The position numbers were made by a program, and so were the translations under genes. This document shows, piece after piece, positions 1 through 7,439 of a stretch of DNA of 31,674 nt. This stretch comes from CAIPFQ01 sp035480615 (lineage in GTDB: Bacteria; Chlamydiota; Chlamydiia; Chlamydiales; SM23-39). Position 1 is the stretch's first letter; every line of letters begins with the position of its first letter. The DNA lies in the NCBI GenBank assembly GCA_035480615.1, contig DATIHO010000143.1, forward strand, positions 1 through 31,674, read 5' to 3'. The notes beneath the pieces are model-generated. The model did not search any database. It was not told the origin of the DNA and was given only the letters and a program-made list of their open reading frames with translations.

Positions 1-84
1 GCTCCTTTTCAGGAAATCGAACTCAAAGCTGAAGATCAATCCGACGAGCCCATTGAGGTAATGGTCATCGAATTCAAGATATGA
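1..84 (+). CDS. C-terminal end of an unidentified protein (partial)
   Basis: An open frame enters from the left edge and ends with TGA at 82-84, giving 27 residues that finish in EVMVIEFKI. The frame is rich in acidic residues (KAEDQSDEP). It is convergent with the SWIM gene, whose stop lies about 50 bases further on. Too little is present to name a family. The reading is supported only by the uninterrupted frame and plausible composition. Confidence 0.45.
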   Translation, partial: APFQEIELKAEDQSDEPIEVMVIEFKI

Positions 85-136
85 AAAAAACAATTTTTTC
101 TCTATGCAACTCTAAAAATTATTTTTCGACAACGCC

Positions 137-1090
137 TTACCCTTGATTTTTTCTGTATTTAATAATCTCTTCAAATGAAATTAGGCGCTGCTTCCCTTCT
201 CGACGAAAAGGGATCATTTTGTCATTGAGCAACCTAATGAGGCTTTCTTCGGAGAGTTTTAAGAGAACCGCCGCTTGTGGAACGGATAATTCCACCCGCT
301 CATCGGAATGAAAAATCGTCTTCTTTTTGGATTTTTGAGAGGGTGCTTTCTTTTGTGTGGCTGTGGATGCTTTCGTTTCCTCACCGGCTGGCGCCATTAC
401 GATACCGAACACATCCGAAAGGTCGCGGTCTTCAAGAGTATCTGCACTTGGCTGAGATGCCGCAATGATACCTTCCGTACTTGCCCGAGCAATCAATTCC
501 AAATGATCAACATGTCTCAATGTAAAGAGCTTCTCAGGTTGCTGGTCGAGGGAAGCTCCGATACCGTAAAGAACGGCCGCGGTATGTTTGCACATTCCCA
601 CACCGTCGGGGCAGCTGCATGACATCTCAATTTCATTGGGGCGGGGAAATAAACCACTCTCTTTGTCAATGATCATCGACATAACAGCGTCTGAAAATTT
701 TCCCTGGAGCAGCTCGATCAAAGACTCAATTTTCCCAGAACATCTCTTAACAAGGCTAGTCCACTTTGAAGCGGGCATGGCCTTAATTTCAATCGCAACC
801 TCGTAAAGATAAGACCCCATTACTTGGGCCAAAATTGCCCCTTTAGAGATCTGGAGGTCGAGCACAAAGCCGCTCCGGACATAAGTCCTCCCTCGGGGCA
901 GGCGGTTGGCATAGTCGCTGTAGTTTTCCAGATTGTCACACCAAGCTTTTCCCCAAAATGTATTCGCAATCTGGCGCCCAGCGATAACCACGGGATTTAA
1001 AGCCTTGCCCTTCGCTTTTGCCTTCTGTAGTTGTTTGGCTGCTTGCGCTCTTCTTTTAGCAACTGGCACATAAGGCGCCCAGTATCTCAT
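137..1090 (-). CDS. SWIM zinc-finger protein with C-terminal excisionase-type HTH
   Basis: This 317-residue protein carries a SWIM zinc finger: Cys158, Cys160, Cys167 and His169 form CxCx6CxH. The C-terminal ~55 residues resemble an excisionase/MerR-type helix-turn-helix (LSVPQAAVLLKLSEESLIRL, then a wing ending ISFEEIIKYRK). The ATG at 1090 is chosen because it begins one base after the stop of the SNF2 gene; a longer frame back to 1150 would overlap that gene by 59 bases. SWIM domains bind zinc and probably DNA or protein partners, and in bacteria they often occur in or beside SNF2 ATPases. The two genes are almost certainly co-transcribed and likely act in one complex (inference). The HTH added to a SWIM protein is less usual and suggests sequence-specific targeting. 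Confidence 0.85.
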   Translation of the reverse strand: MRYWAPYVPVAKRRAQAAKQLQKAKAKGKALNPVVIAGRQIANTFWGKAWCDNLENYSDYANRLPRGRTYVRSGFVLDLQISKGAILAQVMGSYLYEVAIEIKAMPASKWTSLVKRCSGKIESLIELLQGKFSDAVMSMIIDKESGLFPRPNEIEMSCSCPDGVGMCKHTAAVLYGIGASLDQQPEKLFTLRHVDHLELIARASTEGIIAASQPSADTLEDRDLSDVFGIVMAPAGEETKASTATQKKAPSQKSKKKTIFHSDERVELSVPQAAVLLKLSEESLIRLLNDKMIPFRREGKQRLISFEEIIKYRKNQG

Positions 1091-1091
1091 T

Positions 1092-3791
1092 TTATTCTTC
1101 TCCCATCGCGCGCCGGATATCGAGAGAAACCATCTGCAACACCTGTTCATTCGATAGTTCGGTGAGAGAGATTTCCTTTCCTTCTTCCAGCAACTCTTTT
1201 GATAAATTTTTCTTCGCTTCGATCAAGGTATCGATTTTTTCCTCAATTGTTCCTTGGCAAATAAATTGATGCACCAATACGGGATGCTTTTGCCCAATGC
1301 GATAGGCACGATCCGTAGCCTGGTTTTCAACAGCTGGATTCCACCAACGGTCAAAGTGAATAACATGAGACGCCTTTGTGAGGTTCAATCCGGTTCCTCC
1401 CGCCTTGAGAGAGAGGATGAAGAAAGGCGGTCCCTGATCTTGTTGGAATTTCTCCACTAAGGCAGCTCGCTTTGAGACTGCAATATCCCCGTGTAGGATA
1501 AGTCCTTCCTTGCCAAATAGGTTGGTTAAGAACAAGAACAGAGGCTTGATGATTTCTTTAAACTGTGTAAAAATTAGGACTTTCTCTTGTTTTTCAGCAA
1601 TCTGTTCGCAAATTTCTCGCAAACGGATCCATTTGCCACTTTCCTCTTCAGCAAATTCTCCAAACCCCAACCATTGAGAAGGGTGATTGCAAATTTGCTT
1701 GAGGCGCATCAGGGAGGATAAGACAAGCCCGCGTCGTTGAATTCCTTCGGCCTCTTCCAGTTGTTTCGCCAGTTCTTCAATCGCTTGCCTATACAAGCGA
1801 ATCTGAGCTTTGCTTAAGTAGCAGTAGGTTTTCATTTCTGTTTTGGCAGGAAGATCAGAAATAATGTTTTTATCGCTTTTAAGCCGTCTGAGGATGTAGG
1901 GCTGTGTAAGTTTACGAAGAGCTCCCATAAAATGGGCGCGCTCCGCCTGTTTCGAGTAACCTGCAAATGCCTTAGCTGAACCCAAAAGGCCTGGAGAAGT
2001 AAAGTCAAAAAGGGACCACAGGTCGCCAACTCGATTTTCAACGGGTGTCCCTGTGAGAGCAAGACGCACGTCGCTCATCAAGCCCTTCACTGCGAGAGTC
2101 TGTTTTGCATTAGGATTTTTGATCGACTGCGCCTCATCCAAAATGACGAGATTCCACTCGGTCTCTTGCAATGTTTTTTCTCGTTGAAGAACTCCGTATG
2201 TAGTGAGAACGAGATCAACGCCTTCCACTCTTTCTTTTGCCGAGCTGTGCGCAAGAGCCACTTTAAGCGTTGGAGCAAAGCGGGCTGCTTCTGCCAGCCA
2301 ATTTCCTAATAATGAAGCGGGAACTACTAAAAGATGAGGTTTATCTGTGGCGCCCATTTCTTTAATTGCCAAGAGCAAAGAAAGAACCTGAATGGTTTTT
2401 CCAAGTCCCATATCATCCGCAAGGCAGCCTCCCAATCTCAGCTGGTACAGCACCCAGAGCCATTGAACCCCTTTCTTCTGATAGGGGCGGAGCTCTCCGC
2501 GAAGATTTTTACCTAATGCCTCTTCCAGTGCTTTTTCTTGAGAACGGTGCGGGTTTTTAAGCTGCTCTAAAACAGTCTTTAACCAGTTTCCTGCAGTGAC
2601 TTGAAACCACTCAATAGAAGTTTCCTCTGTTTTGCCTTCGGAGAGGGGTGTCGTATCCATCCCAGCCAAAAGGCGTAAACCCTCCGCCATTGAGAGACCC
2701 TCTCGTTTGGTTTGTTTCAGGTGATCCCAGTGAGAAAGGAGAGCCTTAAGCTTCTCTTTATCCACTTCGACCCACTGCCCCTTGACTTTAACCAACCCCC
2801 CATCGCCTTGCATAAGTTCAAGCCACTCATCTCGCGTCAAGGATTCCCCATTAGCATGAGCCAGCCGAATATCAAATTCCAGCAAACTCCCCAACCCCAA
2901 AACAGAGGCGGGCCGTTCCCCTAAATGCACTTCCGCTTTCAGTTTCGGCGGTTTTTGCGGATTCCACCAGTTCGGCACACGAATCATCACACCGCTTGCC
3001 TCCATTAAGGGAATGTCTTGTAAAAACCTGTGCGCATCATGGGTCGTCCAAGCCACGGCTTCAAAAATAGTCCCTGCATCAACAAGTCCTTTAACAAAAG
3101 AGCTTTGAGCTGCCGCTTTTTGTACAGGAATAAGAAGGGATAGTAGAGCAGAGCGTGTTGCATCCTTTGCGGACTCTTGCAATGCTCGCTTCAAAGGCAA
3201 ATGTTGCGGGAGGTTTCCATGATGGCTGAGCTGCGTGTATGTAGCCAAAAAAGCAAATGGCTTTTTTTCGTTATTTTTATTTTCCGCTAAGTGAAAACAG
3301 ACCCGTCCCACTTGGTTCCACCGGGAACTATATTGACCTAAATATGTTTGCAAGGACCCTGAAAAAGCGGTTAGCTCTTGATTCAGGATCTCCACCATCT
3401 GCCTCCAAATATCAATTAAGACCTCTTCCGAAAGATATTCCGTTCCTTGCATGAAGGGGGCTTCGTCTAGGAGGGCTCGGAGTTCATTGTTACTTGGCTT
3501 ATCGATAATGATTTTGCCCTGATTTTCAGTACTCTGTAATTGACAAACACGTATGATGAATTGACGAGAAAAGGTCTGCCAGAATAAAAAACTAGGGGGT
3601 AGAGATGCGAAATCGCGAAGTCCCAAATGCAAAATGGCATAAGGAACGCTCTTCACAAAGAGCTCCTCGATTTTTGTACATTCCGCTAAAAACAATCGTT
3701 CATCCGACTGTCTATCTTTATTGACATAGACACGCCCTTCGGGAGACAAGCTCAGTTCCACGGAGACATCTTGAGCAATTTCCAGACTCAT
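1092..3791 (-). CDS. SNF2/RAD54-family DNA helicase (DEAD/DEAH-like ATPase)
   Basis: This is an 899-residue superfamily-2 translocase. Walker A (DDMGLGKTIQ) lies near residue 460, the Walker B box (LDEAQSIKNP, a DEAQ variant) near 552, motif III (LALTGTPVEN) follows, and motif VI (QATDRAYRIGQ) is near 828. The first ~400 residues form the variable N-terminal region seen in bacterial SNF2 proteins; I see no SWIM CxC motif there, because that domain is supplied by the next gene. SNF2 ATPases translocate on double-stranded DNA and remodel bound proteins or assist recombination and repair. The start ATG at 3789-3791 gives a complete protein of typical length. Chlamydiae normally encode such a helicase, so this is probably a core gene. 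Confidence 0.93.
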   Translation of the reverse strand: MSLEIAQDVSVELSLSPEGRVYVNKDRQSDERLFLAECTKIEELFVKSVPYAILHLGLRDFASLPPSFLFWQTFSRQFIIRVCQLQSTENQGKIIIDKPSNNELRALLDEAPFMQGTEYLSEEVLIDIWRQMVEILNQELTAFSGSLQTYLGQYSSRWNQVGRVCFHLAENKNNEKKPFAFLATYTQLSHHGNLPQHLPLKRALQESAKDATRSALLSLLIPVQKAAAQSSFVKGLVDAGTIFEAVAWTTHDAHRFLQDIPLMEASGVMIRVPNWWNPQKPPKLKAEVHLGERPASVLGLGSLLEFDIRLAHANGESLTRDEWLELMQGDGGLVKVKGQWVEVDKEKLKALLSHWDHLKQTKREGLSMAEGLRLLAGMDTTPLSEGKTEETSIEWFQVTAGNWLKTVLEQLKNPHRSQEKALEEALGKNLRGELRPYQKKGVQWLWVLYQLRLGGCLADDMGLGKTIQVLSLLLAIKEMGATDKPHLLVVPASLLGNWLAEAARFAPTLKVALAHSSAKERVEGVDLVLTTYGVLQREKTLQETEWNLVILDEAQSIKNPNAKQTLAVKGLMSDVRLALTGTPVENRVGDLWSLFDFTSPGLLGSAKAFAGYSKQAERAHFMGALRKLTQPYILRRLKSDKNIISDLPAKTEMKTYCYLSKAQIRLYRQAIEELAKQLEEAEGIQRRGLVLSSLMRLKQICNHPSQWLGFGEFAEEESGKWIRLREICEQIAEKQEKVLIFTQFKEIIKPLFLFLTNLFGKEGLILHGDIAVSKRAALVEKFQQDQGPPFFILSLKAGGTGLNLTKASHVIHFDRWWNPAVENQATDRAYRIGQKHPVLVHQFICQGTIEEKIDTLIEAKKNLSKELLEEGKEISLTELSNEQVLQMVSLDIRRAMGEE

Positions 3792-3922
3792 GAAATCCTA
3801 TCTGACAAAACGATAAGAAATTGTATGGTTTCAAAAAGTTTTTAGGCGAGAATTTTCCGCTTGGCTCTCCTCAATTTTTCCCTCCCAGCGATAAAGAGAT
3901 GCAGCAGACCGTAGAACATCAA

Positions 3923-4099
3923 CTACTTAGCAATAGATCCTACCCCAGCAAGAGATAGAACTAAAAAGATAATGAACAAAATAACAAAAAGGAAAAACAA
4001 GATTTTCGAAATAGTTAACGCTATTCCTTCAACCCCGCGAAACCCAAACAATCCCGCTATGATTGCGATCACTAAAAAGATAATGGCCCAAATGAGCAT
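3923..4099 (-). CDS. DUF1328 (YtjA-type) small membrane protein
   Basis: This is a 58-residue protein too short for usual ORF cut-offs. It starts MLIWAIIFLVIAIIAGLFGF, followed by RGVEGIA and a second hydrophobic helix (ILFFLFVILFIIFLVLSLAG). This two-helix layout with the GF-x-G linker is typical of the DUF1328 family. A strong Shine-Dalgarno (TAAGGAGAAGT) precedes the ATG. It starts only 17 bases after the BON lipoprotein stop, so the two are probably one operon. DUF1328 proteins are inner-membrane peptides of unknown biochemical role, often found beside stress genes in soil and aquatic bacteria. Confidence 0.85.
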   Translation of the reverse strand: MLIWAIIFLVIAIIAGLFGFRGVEGIALTISKILFFLFVILFIIFLVLSLAGVGSIAK

Positions 4100-4116
4100 A
4101 CTTCTCCTTATAACGT

Positions 4117-4593
4117 TTAAGAACTAGAAACAGTCATTTGATTGTTAACTTTTCTCACGCCGGTTACGTTTTTCACGCGCCTAACAATCAAATCCATGTC
4201 ATCTTGACTTGCCACAGAGCCCGTTAAAGTTACAACCCCATCATTCGTAACAACATGGACAAACCTCGAGCTCCATGCCAAATTGCTCTCTGATAAGAGA
4301 ACCTGTTTGACTTTCCAGGTTATAGTCCAATCCGCATTTTGTGTTTGGTCCGCATATCCCGCGTTCGTATTATTATAATTTCGATTTTGGATATTCGAAT
4401 TGCAATTTGGATCGTTGTAGCAATTTGGAGAATTTCTATAATCTTGATTAAAATCTCCTCCCGATCCGTTATTTCCATTTCCGCTCCTATTATTGCCATA
4501 TCCAGAACCTTGATCAGATCCTCGACCTGTTTCACTTTGAGCACAGGCGGTTAATAAAAGAACGATACTTGTAAAACACATTGTATTTTTCAT
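4117..4593 (-). CDS. BON-domain lipoprotein with Asn/Gly-rich linker
   Basis: This 158-residue protein has a lipoprotein signal peptide ending in the lipobox LLTAC (Cys17). Residues ~20-80 form a low-complexity Gly/Asn/Ser linker with several Cys, and the last ~75 residues form a BON domain (KVKQVLLSE, then NDGVVTLTGSVASQDD and VTGVRKVNNQMTV). BON domains bind phospholipid or periplasmic partners and occur in OsmY-like stress proteins. It should be exported and anchored in a membrane facing the periplasm. The start has a good Shine-Dalgarno (AGAGGAAGATT). It heads a probable two-gene unit with the DUF1328 gene downstream. Only one BON domain is present, whereas OsmY has two. Confidence 0.85.
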   Translation of the reverse strand: MKNTMCFTSIVLLLTACAQSETGRGSDQGSGYGNNRSGNGNNGSGGDFNQDYRNSPNCYNDPNCNSNIQNRNYNNTNAGYADQTQNADWTITWKVKQVLLSESNLAWSSRFVHVVTNDGVVTLTGSVASQDDMDLIVRRVKNVTGVRKVNNQMTVSSS

Positions 4594-4887
4594 AATCTTC
4601 CTCTAAACCATGTGATATTAAAATGCGCTTCGAGCGCTTCTATTTAAGGCCACGCGGTGTTGATTGTTTCTTTATGCAGCCCTACGAGATTTGCTGCTGC
4701 GGCTCTTCCTAGTAGAAGAGAAACGTTCCATCTTTACGATATCTCGACATATGAAAGAAAACCCAGGCCCCTTTTCATTACAGGTCTTCTTTGATTTGTT
4801 AATTATCAAATTATTTTTTTAAAAAAAATAAAAAATAAATTTAGCATCAAATTATACCAAAATTTTCTCGAAAAATTTAGATTTATT
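4594..4887. other. Intergenic region, AT-rich, no supported gene
   Basis: This 294-base gap separates two minus-strand units. It should hold the promoter of the BON/DUF1328 unit near 4600-4660. The stretch 4800-4860 is very AT-rich. A 19-residue basic reading frame on the minus strand (4731 to 4672, MERFSSTRKSRSSKSRRAA) has no convincing ribosome site and is not called as a gene. Confidence 0.6.
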
Positions 4888-5121
4888 TTATTCTTTGACA
4901 GTCACGAAGGAATCTAAATGCAAGGTTTTGGAAAACCTGTAGTTGAGGTTCTCAGCTCCTTGACAAAGAAGAAAAGCATTTTCTTTACAGGCTTGTTCGC
5001 GTAAGTATTCGGTTCCCTTTTCTTTGCAAAAAACTTCAAGAGAATCAATGGTTTTCCATTCCAGATCATCTAATTGTTTCGAAGACAAACGGTGATGAAA
5101 GAGAGAATTTTTTGAGTTCAT
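4888..5121 (-). CDS. Small hypothetical protein, overlaps zinc-ribbon gene
   Basis: This 77-residue frame starts in an ATGA overlap with the stop of the preceding 84-residue gene, so it is translationally coupled to it. The sequence contains LSSKQLDDLEWKTIDSLEVF and three Cys, and looks alpha-helical and soluble. No family is recognised. Its only context is the upstream MqsA/YgiT-like zinc-ribbon protein. The coupling supports it being a real gene. Confidence 0.55.
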   Translation of the reverse strand: MNSKNSLFHHRLSSKQLDDLEWKTIDSLEVFCKEKGTEYLREQACKENAFLLCQGAENLNYRFSKTLHLDSFVTVKE

Positions 5122-5372
5122 AGCAGTGAGAATTTGGGAAAAATATTGTGTAGTTCGCGATAAGCATCTGCAGCAGACCTACGAAAACCATTCATTTGAG
5201 TGCTAGTTATAGAGGGAGTTCCGCACTTTTTACAAACGTAGCACTCGATTATTACTTCGATTTCTATCTCTTTTACCTTTGGGGCAAATTTTCGATTTTG
5301 CAGATTAAATTCATCGTTGTTACACGTAATGCAAAGCGGCAGACTAGCCGGATTCAGGTCTAGATGTTCCAT
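5118..5372 (-). CDS. Small zinc-ribbon protein (YgiT/MqsA N-domain-like)
   Basis: This 84-residue protein has Cys14-x2-Cys17 and Cys44-x2-Cys47-x2-Cys50-Gly, the spacing of a zinc ribbon like the N-terminal half of YgiT/MqsA antitoxin-type proteins. The helix-turn-helix half of a full MqsA is missing; the C-terminus is a short helix ending IFPKFSLL. A weak Shine-Dalgarno (GTGGGGATATCTTT) precedes the ATG. It overlaps the next small gene by ATGA. It could be a regulator or zinc-binding adaptor; a toxin-antitoxin role is only a possibility because the partner is not a recognised toxin. Confidence 0.6.
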   Translation of the reverse strand: MEHLDLNPASLPLCITCNNDEFNLQNRKFAPKVKEIEIEVIIECYVCKKCGTPSITSTQMNGFRRSAADAYRELHNIFPKFSLL

Positions 5373-5470
5373 AAAGATATCCCCACATTAGTTGTATCAG
5401 AACGTGATCAAAATACAACCTCTCCCTTTTTTTAATAGAAAATTCCTTGTCAAATTTTAAAACTAAACAT

Positions 5471-6298
5471 TTATCCGTTGATGATTTCTCCTCCATTGGG
5501 ATGTAATACTTGTCCTGTCATGTACGAACTGTCTTCACTTGCTAAAAAAACATAGCAAGGAGCGACCTCCTCAGGTTGACCTGCTCTTTTCATAGGTGTG
5601 TTTTTGCCGAAACTTTTGATTTTCTTTTCTGTAAAAGAGGCGACGATAAGCGGTGTCCAAATTGGACCAGGAGCCACTGCATTCACTCGGATTCCTTGTT
5701 CTACTAAATTAGCCGACAAAGAGCGAGTGAAGGAGACGATCGCGCCTTTTGTCGACGCATAATCCAACAAATGATCGCTTCCTCGGTACGCTGTGACAGA
5801 AGTGGTGTTAATGATTGTAGCTCCATTTTTCAAGTGTTTTATGCAATGTTTGATTAAGAAAAAATAGGAAAAAATATTGGTGCGAAATGTATTTTCCAAC
5901 TGTTTTTCGGAAATATTTTCAATTTTGTTTTGCTCTATTTGCTCTGCAGCATTGTTTACAACAATATCAATCTTTCCGAAATTTTTCATTGTCAATTGAA
6001 CCGCTCTTTTAACTGCTTTTTCAATGCCTACATCACAAGAGATTAGAAGGCATTTTCTTCCTTCACTTTCCACAAGTTTTCGAGTTTCGCGCGCATCTTT
6101 ATGCTCGTCGAGATAAATAATAGCCAGGTCGGCTCCTTCTTTTGCAAATGCGAAAGCTACAGCCCTTCCAATGCCACTATCTCCTCCCGTAATGATCGCT
6201 GTTTTATCCCTCAACCGCAAATGATTCGTATTTCCTTCCCATCGAGGTTTTGGGTCCATCTTGTATTCCAGTCCTGGCTGCGTTTTCTGTGTTTTCAC
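5471..6298 (-). CDS. SDR-family oxidoreductase (YghA/GSP39-like)
   Basis: This 275-residue short-chain dehydrogenase has the NAD(P)-binding TGGDSGIGRA motif at residues 38-47, NNAA at 115-118, and the catalytic Ser167, Tyr180 and Lys184 (YASTK). The N-terminal extension with PKPRWEG and the C-terminal YMTGQVLHPNGGEIING are typical of the YghA/general-stress-protein-39 subgroup. It probably reduces small aldehydes or ketones in the cytoplasm. The start is GTG at 6296-6298, set by a strong Shine-Dalgarno (AAAGGAGTCCTT). The family is often induced in general stress responses and travels with YciE/YciF and DUF6496 genes, as here. Confidence 0.92.
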   Translation of the reverse strand: MKTQKTQPGLEYKMDPKPRWEGNTNHLRLRDKTAIITGGDSGIGRAVAFAFAKEGADLAIIYLDEHKDARETRKLVESEGRKCLLISCDVGIEKAVKRAVQLTMKNFGKIDIVVNNAAEQIEQNKIENISEKQLENTFRTNIFSYFFLIKHCIKHLKNGATIINTTSVTAYRGSDHLLDYASTKGAIVSFTRSLSANLVEQGIRVNAVAPGPIWTPLIVASFTEKKIKSFGKNTPMKRAGQPEEVAPCYVFLASEDSSYMTGQVLHPNGGEIING

Positions 6299-6537
6299 AA
6301 GGACTCCTTTTATTTTCCTTTTAGTTTATTTATATTTTTATTTGAAACTTAGTTTTTTTGGTGTCTTTTGATACTTGAATAAATTTTTTGAAATTAAATA
6401 AACGGTGAGTATTGTGAAGTCAATGATGGAATAAGAGATCTCACCTGGAAGAGCCGGATAATACTTCTTCCAAGAAGAAAAAAGGTAAGAAATCGAGGTA
6501 CAAAAAAGCGGCTTAATTGTAAATAGTTTAACGACTT

Positions 6538-6563
6538 AAAAAAGGCCGGGATTCTTCCGGCCC
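6538..6563 (-). terminator. Rho-independent terminator of the YciE-like gene
   Basis: A GGCCGG/CCGGCC stem (6544-6549 with 6557-6562, 7-base loop) is followed on the minus strand by six T residues (6538-6543). It lies about 40 bases after the stop of the ferritin-like gene. Confidence 0.8.
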
Positions 6564-6603
6564 TTCTTTGGGAATTCACTAAAAAGAAGAGAGAGAACTG
6601 TTT

Positions 6604-7101
6604 TTAACCGGCGGCTCTCTTATTCACTCCATGTGAAAAAAATGTGCCTTCGGCTATTTTTGATAATGTGCTATCGGCTTCTTTCTCCTCTGCTATGCTT
6701 TTCTTTAATAGTTTTTCCACATTGGGAAGATCTAAAATCTTGGCATATGTGATCAATGTTCCATATACCGCGATTTCATAATGTTCTACCCTTTGAGCTG
6801 CTCCTATAATCGCAGCATCTAAGACTTCGCCGTTGTATTCATCCAACGCTTCTTCTCCTTCTTCCAAAATACCTCTCATGGCAGGGCAATCGGCATCTGA
6901 AAAATCCAGATTGAGTTCTTTTGCTATTTCGTCAAGTCTTTGCACCTGTTCTTGAGTCTCGTTCAAATGCGTATCCAAAGCGGCTTTTAATTTCTTTGAA
7001 CTAGCCGCATTGATCATTTTCGGCAAAGCTTTAACGATTTGTTGTTCAGAGCTATACATATCTTTCAGCTCGTTTTCAAATAACGTATTAAAATCAACCA
7101 T
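6604..7101 (-). CDS. YciE/YciF ferritin-like protein (DUF892)
   Basis: This 165-residue all-helical protein begins MVDFNTLFENELKDMYSSEQ, the signature opening of the DUF892/YciE-YciF family. Acidic and His ligands expected for a ferritin-like di-metal centre are present in the repeats NELKDMYSSEQ, HLNETQEQ, RVEHYEIAVY and EEKEAD. These proteins form four-helix bundles and are linked to stress responses and iron or oxidative protection. The ATG at 7101 is preferred over an upstream GTG at 7107 because AGGTG sits at proper spacing before it. It starts 16 bases after the DUF6496 stop, so both are likely co-transcribed, and a strong terminator follows. Confidence 0.92.
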   Translation of the reverse strand: MVDFNTLFENELKDMYSSEQQIVKALPKMINAASSKKLKAALDTHLNETQEQVQRLDEIAKELNLDFSDADCPAMRGILEEGEEALDEYNGEVLDAAIIGAAQRVEHYEIAVYGTLITYAKILDLPNVEKLLKKSIAEEKEADSTLSKIAEGTFFSHGVNKRAAG

Positions 7102-7117
7102 GTTCACACCTATTTGT

Positions 7118-7267
7118 TCATTTCTTTTTTTTAGGGATTTTGGCTCCTGATTTTCTTGCCGTATTTAATGCAATGGCCACGGCTTGCTTTTGAGGTTTCC
7201 CGTGATGCATTTCAGTCCGAATGTTTTGAGAAATGGTTTTTTTTGAAGAACCTTTTTTTAAAGGCAT
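7118..7267 (-). CDS. DUF6496-family small basic protein
   Basis: This 49-residue Lys-rich peptide has the family core TISQNIRTEMHHGKPQKQAV followed by AIALNTARK, ending in four lysines. A GGAGAG Shine-Dalgarno lies 4 bases before the ATG. Such peptides are common in proteobacteria and often lie next to stress genes; their function is unknown, though the charge suggests nucleic-acid binding. It directly precedes the YciE-like gene, so I infer a two-gene operon. Confidence 0.85.
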   Translation of the reverse strand: MPLKKGSSKKTISQNIRTEMHHGKPQKQAVAIALNTARKSGAKIPKKKK

Positions 7268-7439
7268 AATCTCTCCATTTTATTTTTTTCCAGCATCATC
7301 TGATACTTTTTTACTTTCATTAATTTCAATTTATATAAATGCATAAGTAAAAAAAATTATCTATATTTTTTGAAAAAATTTTCTAGGAGAAATAAAATCA
7401 GACATTTACGAAACATATGGGACATCAACCAAAGAACGT

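Noticed and set aside
4672..4731. A 19-residue basic peptide on the minus strand (MERFSSTRKSRSSKSRRAA)
   Set aside because: No ribosome site, too short, and the surrounding gap shows no other coding sign.
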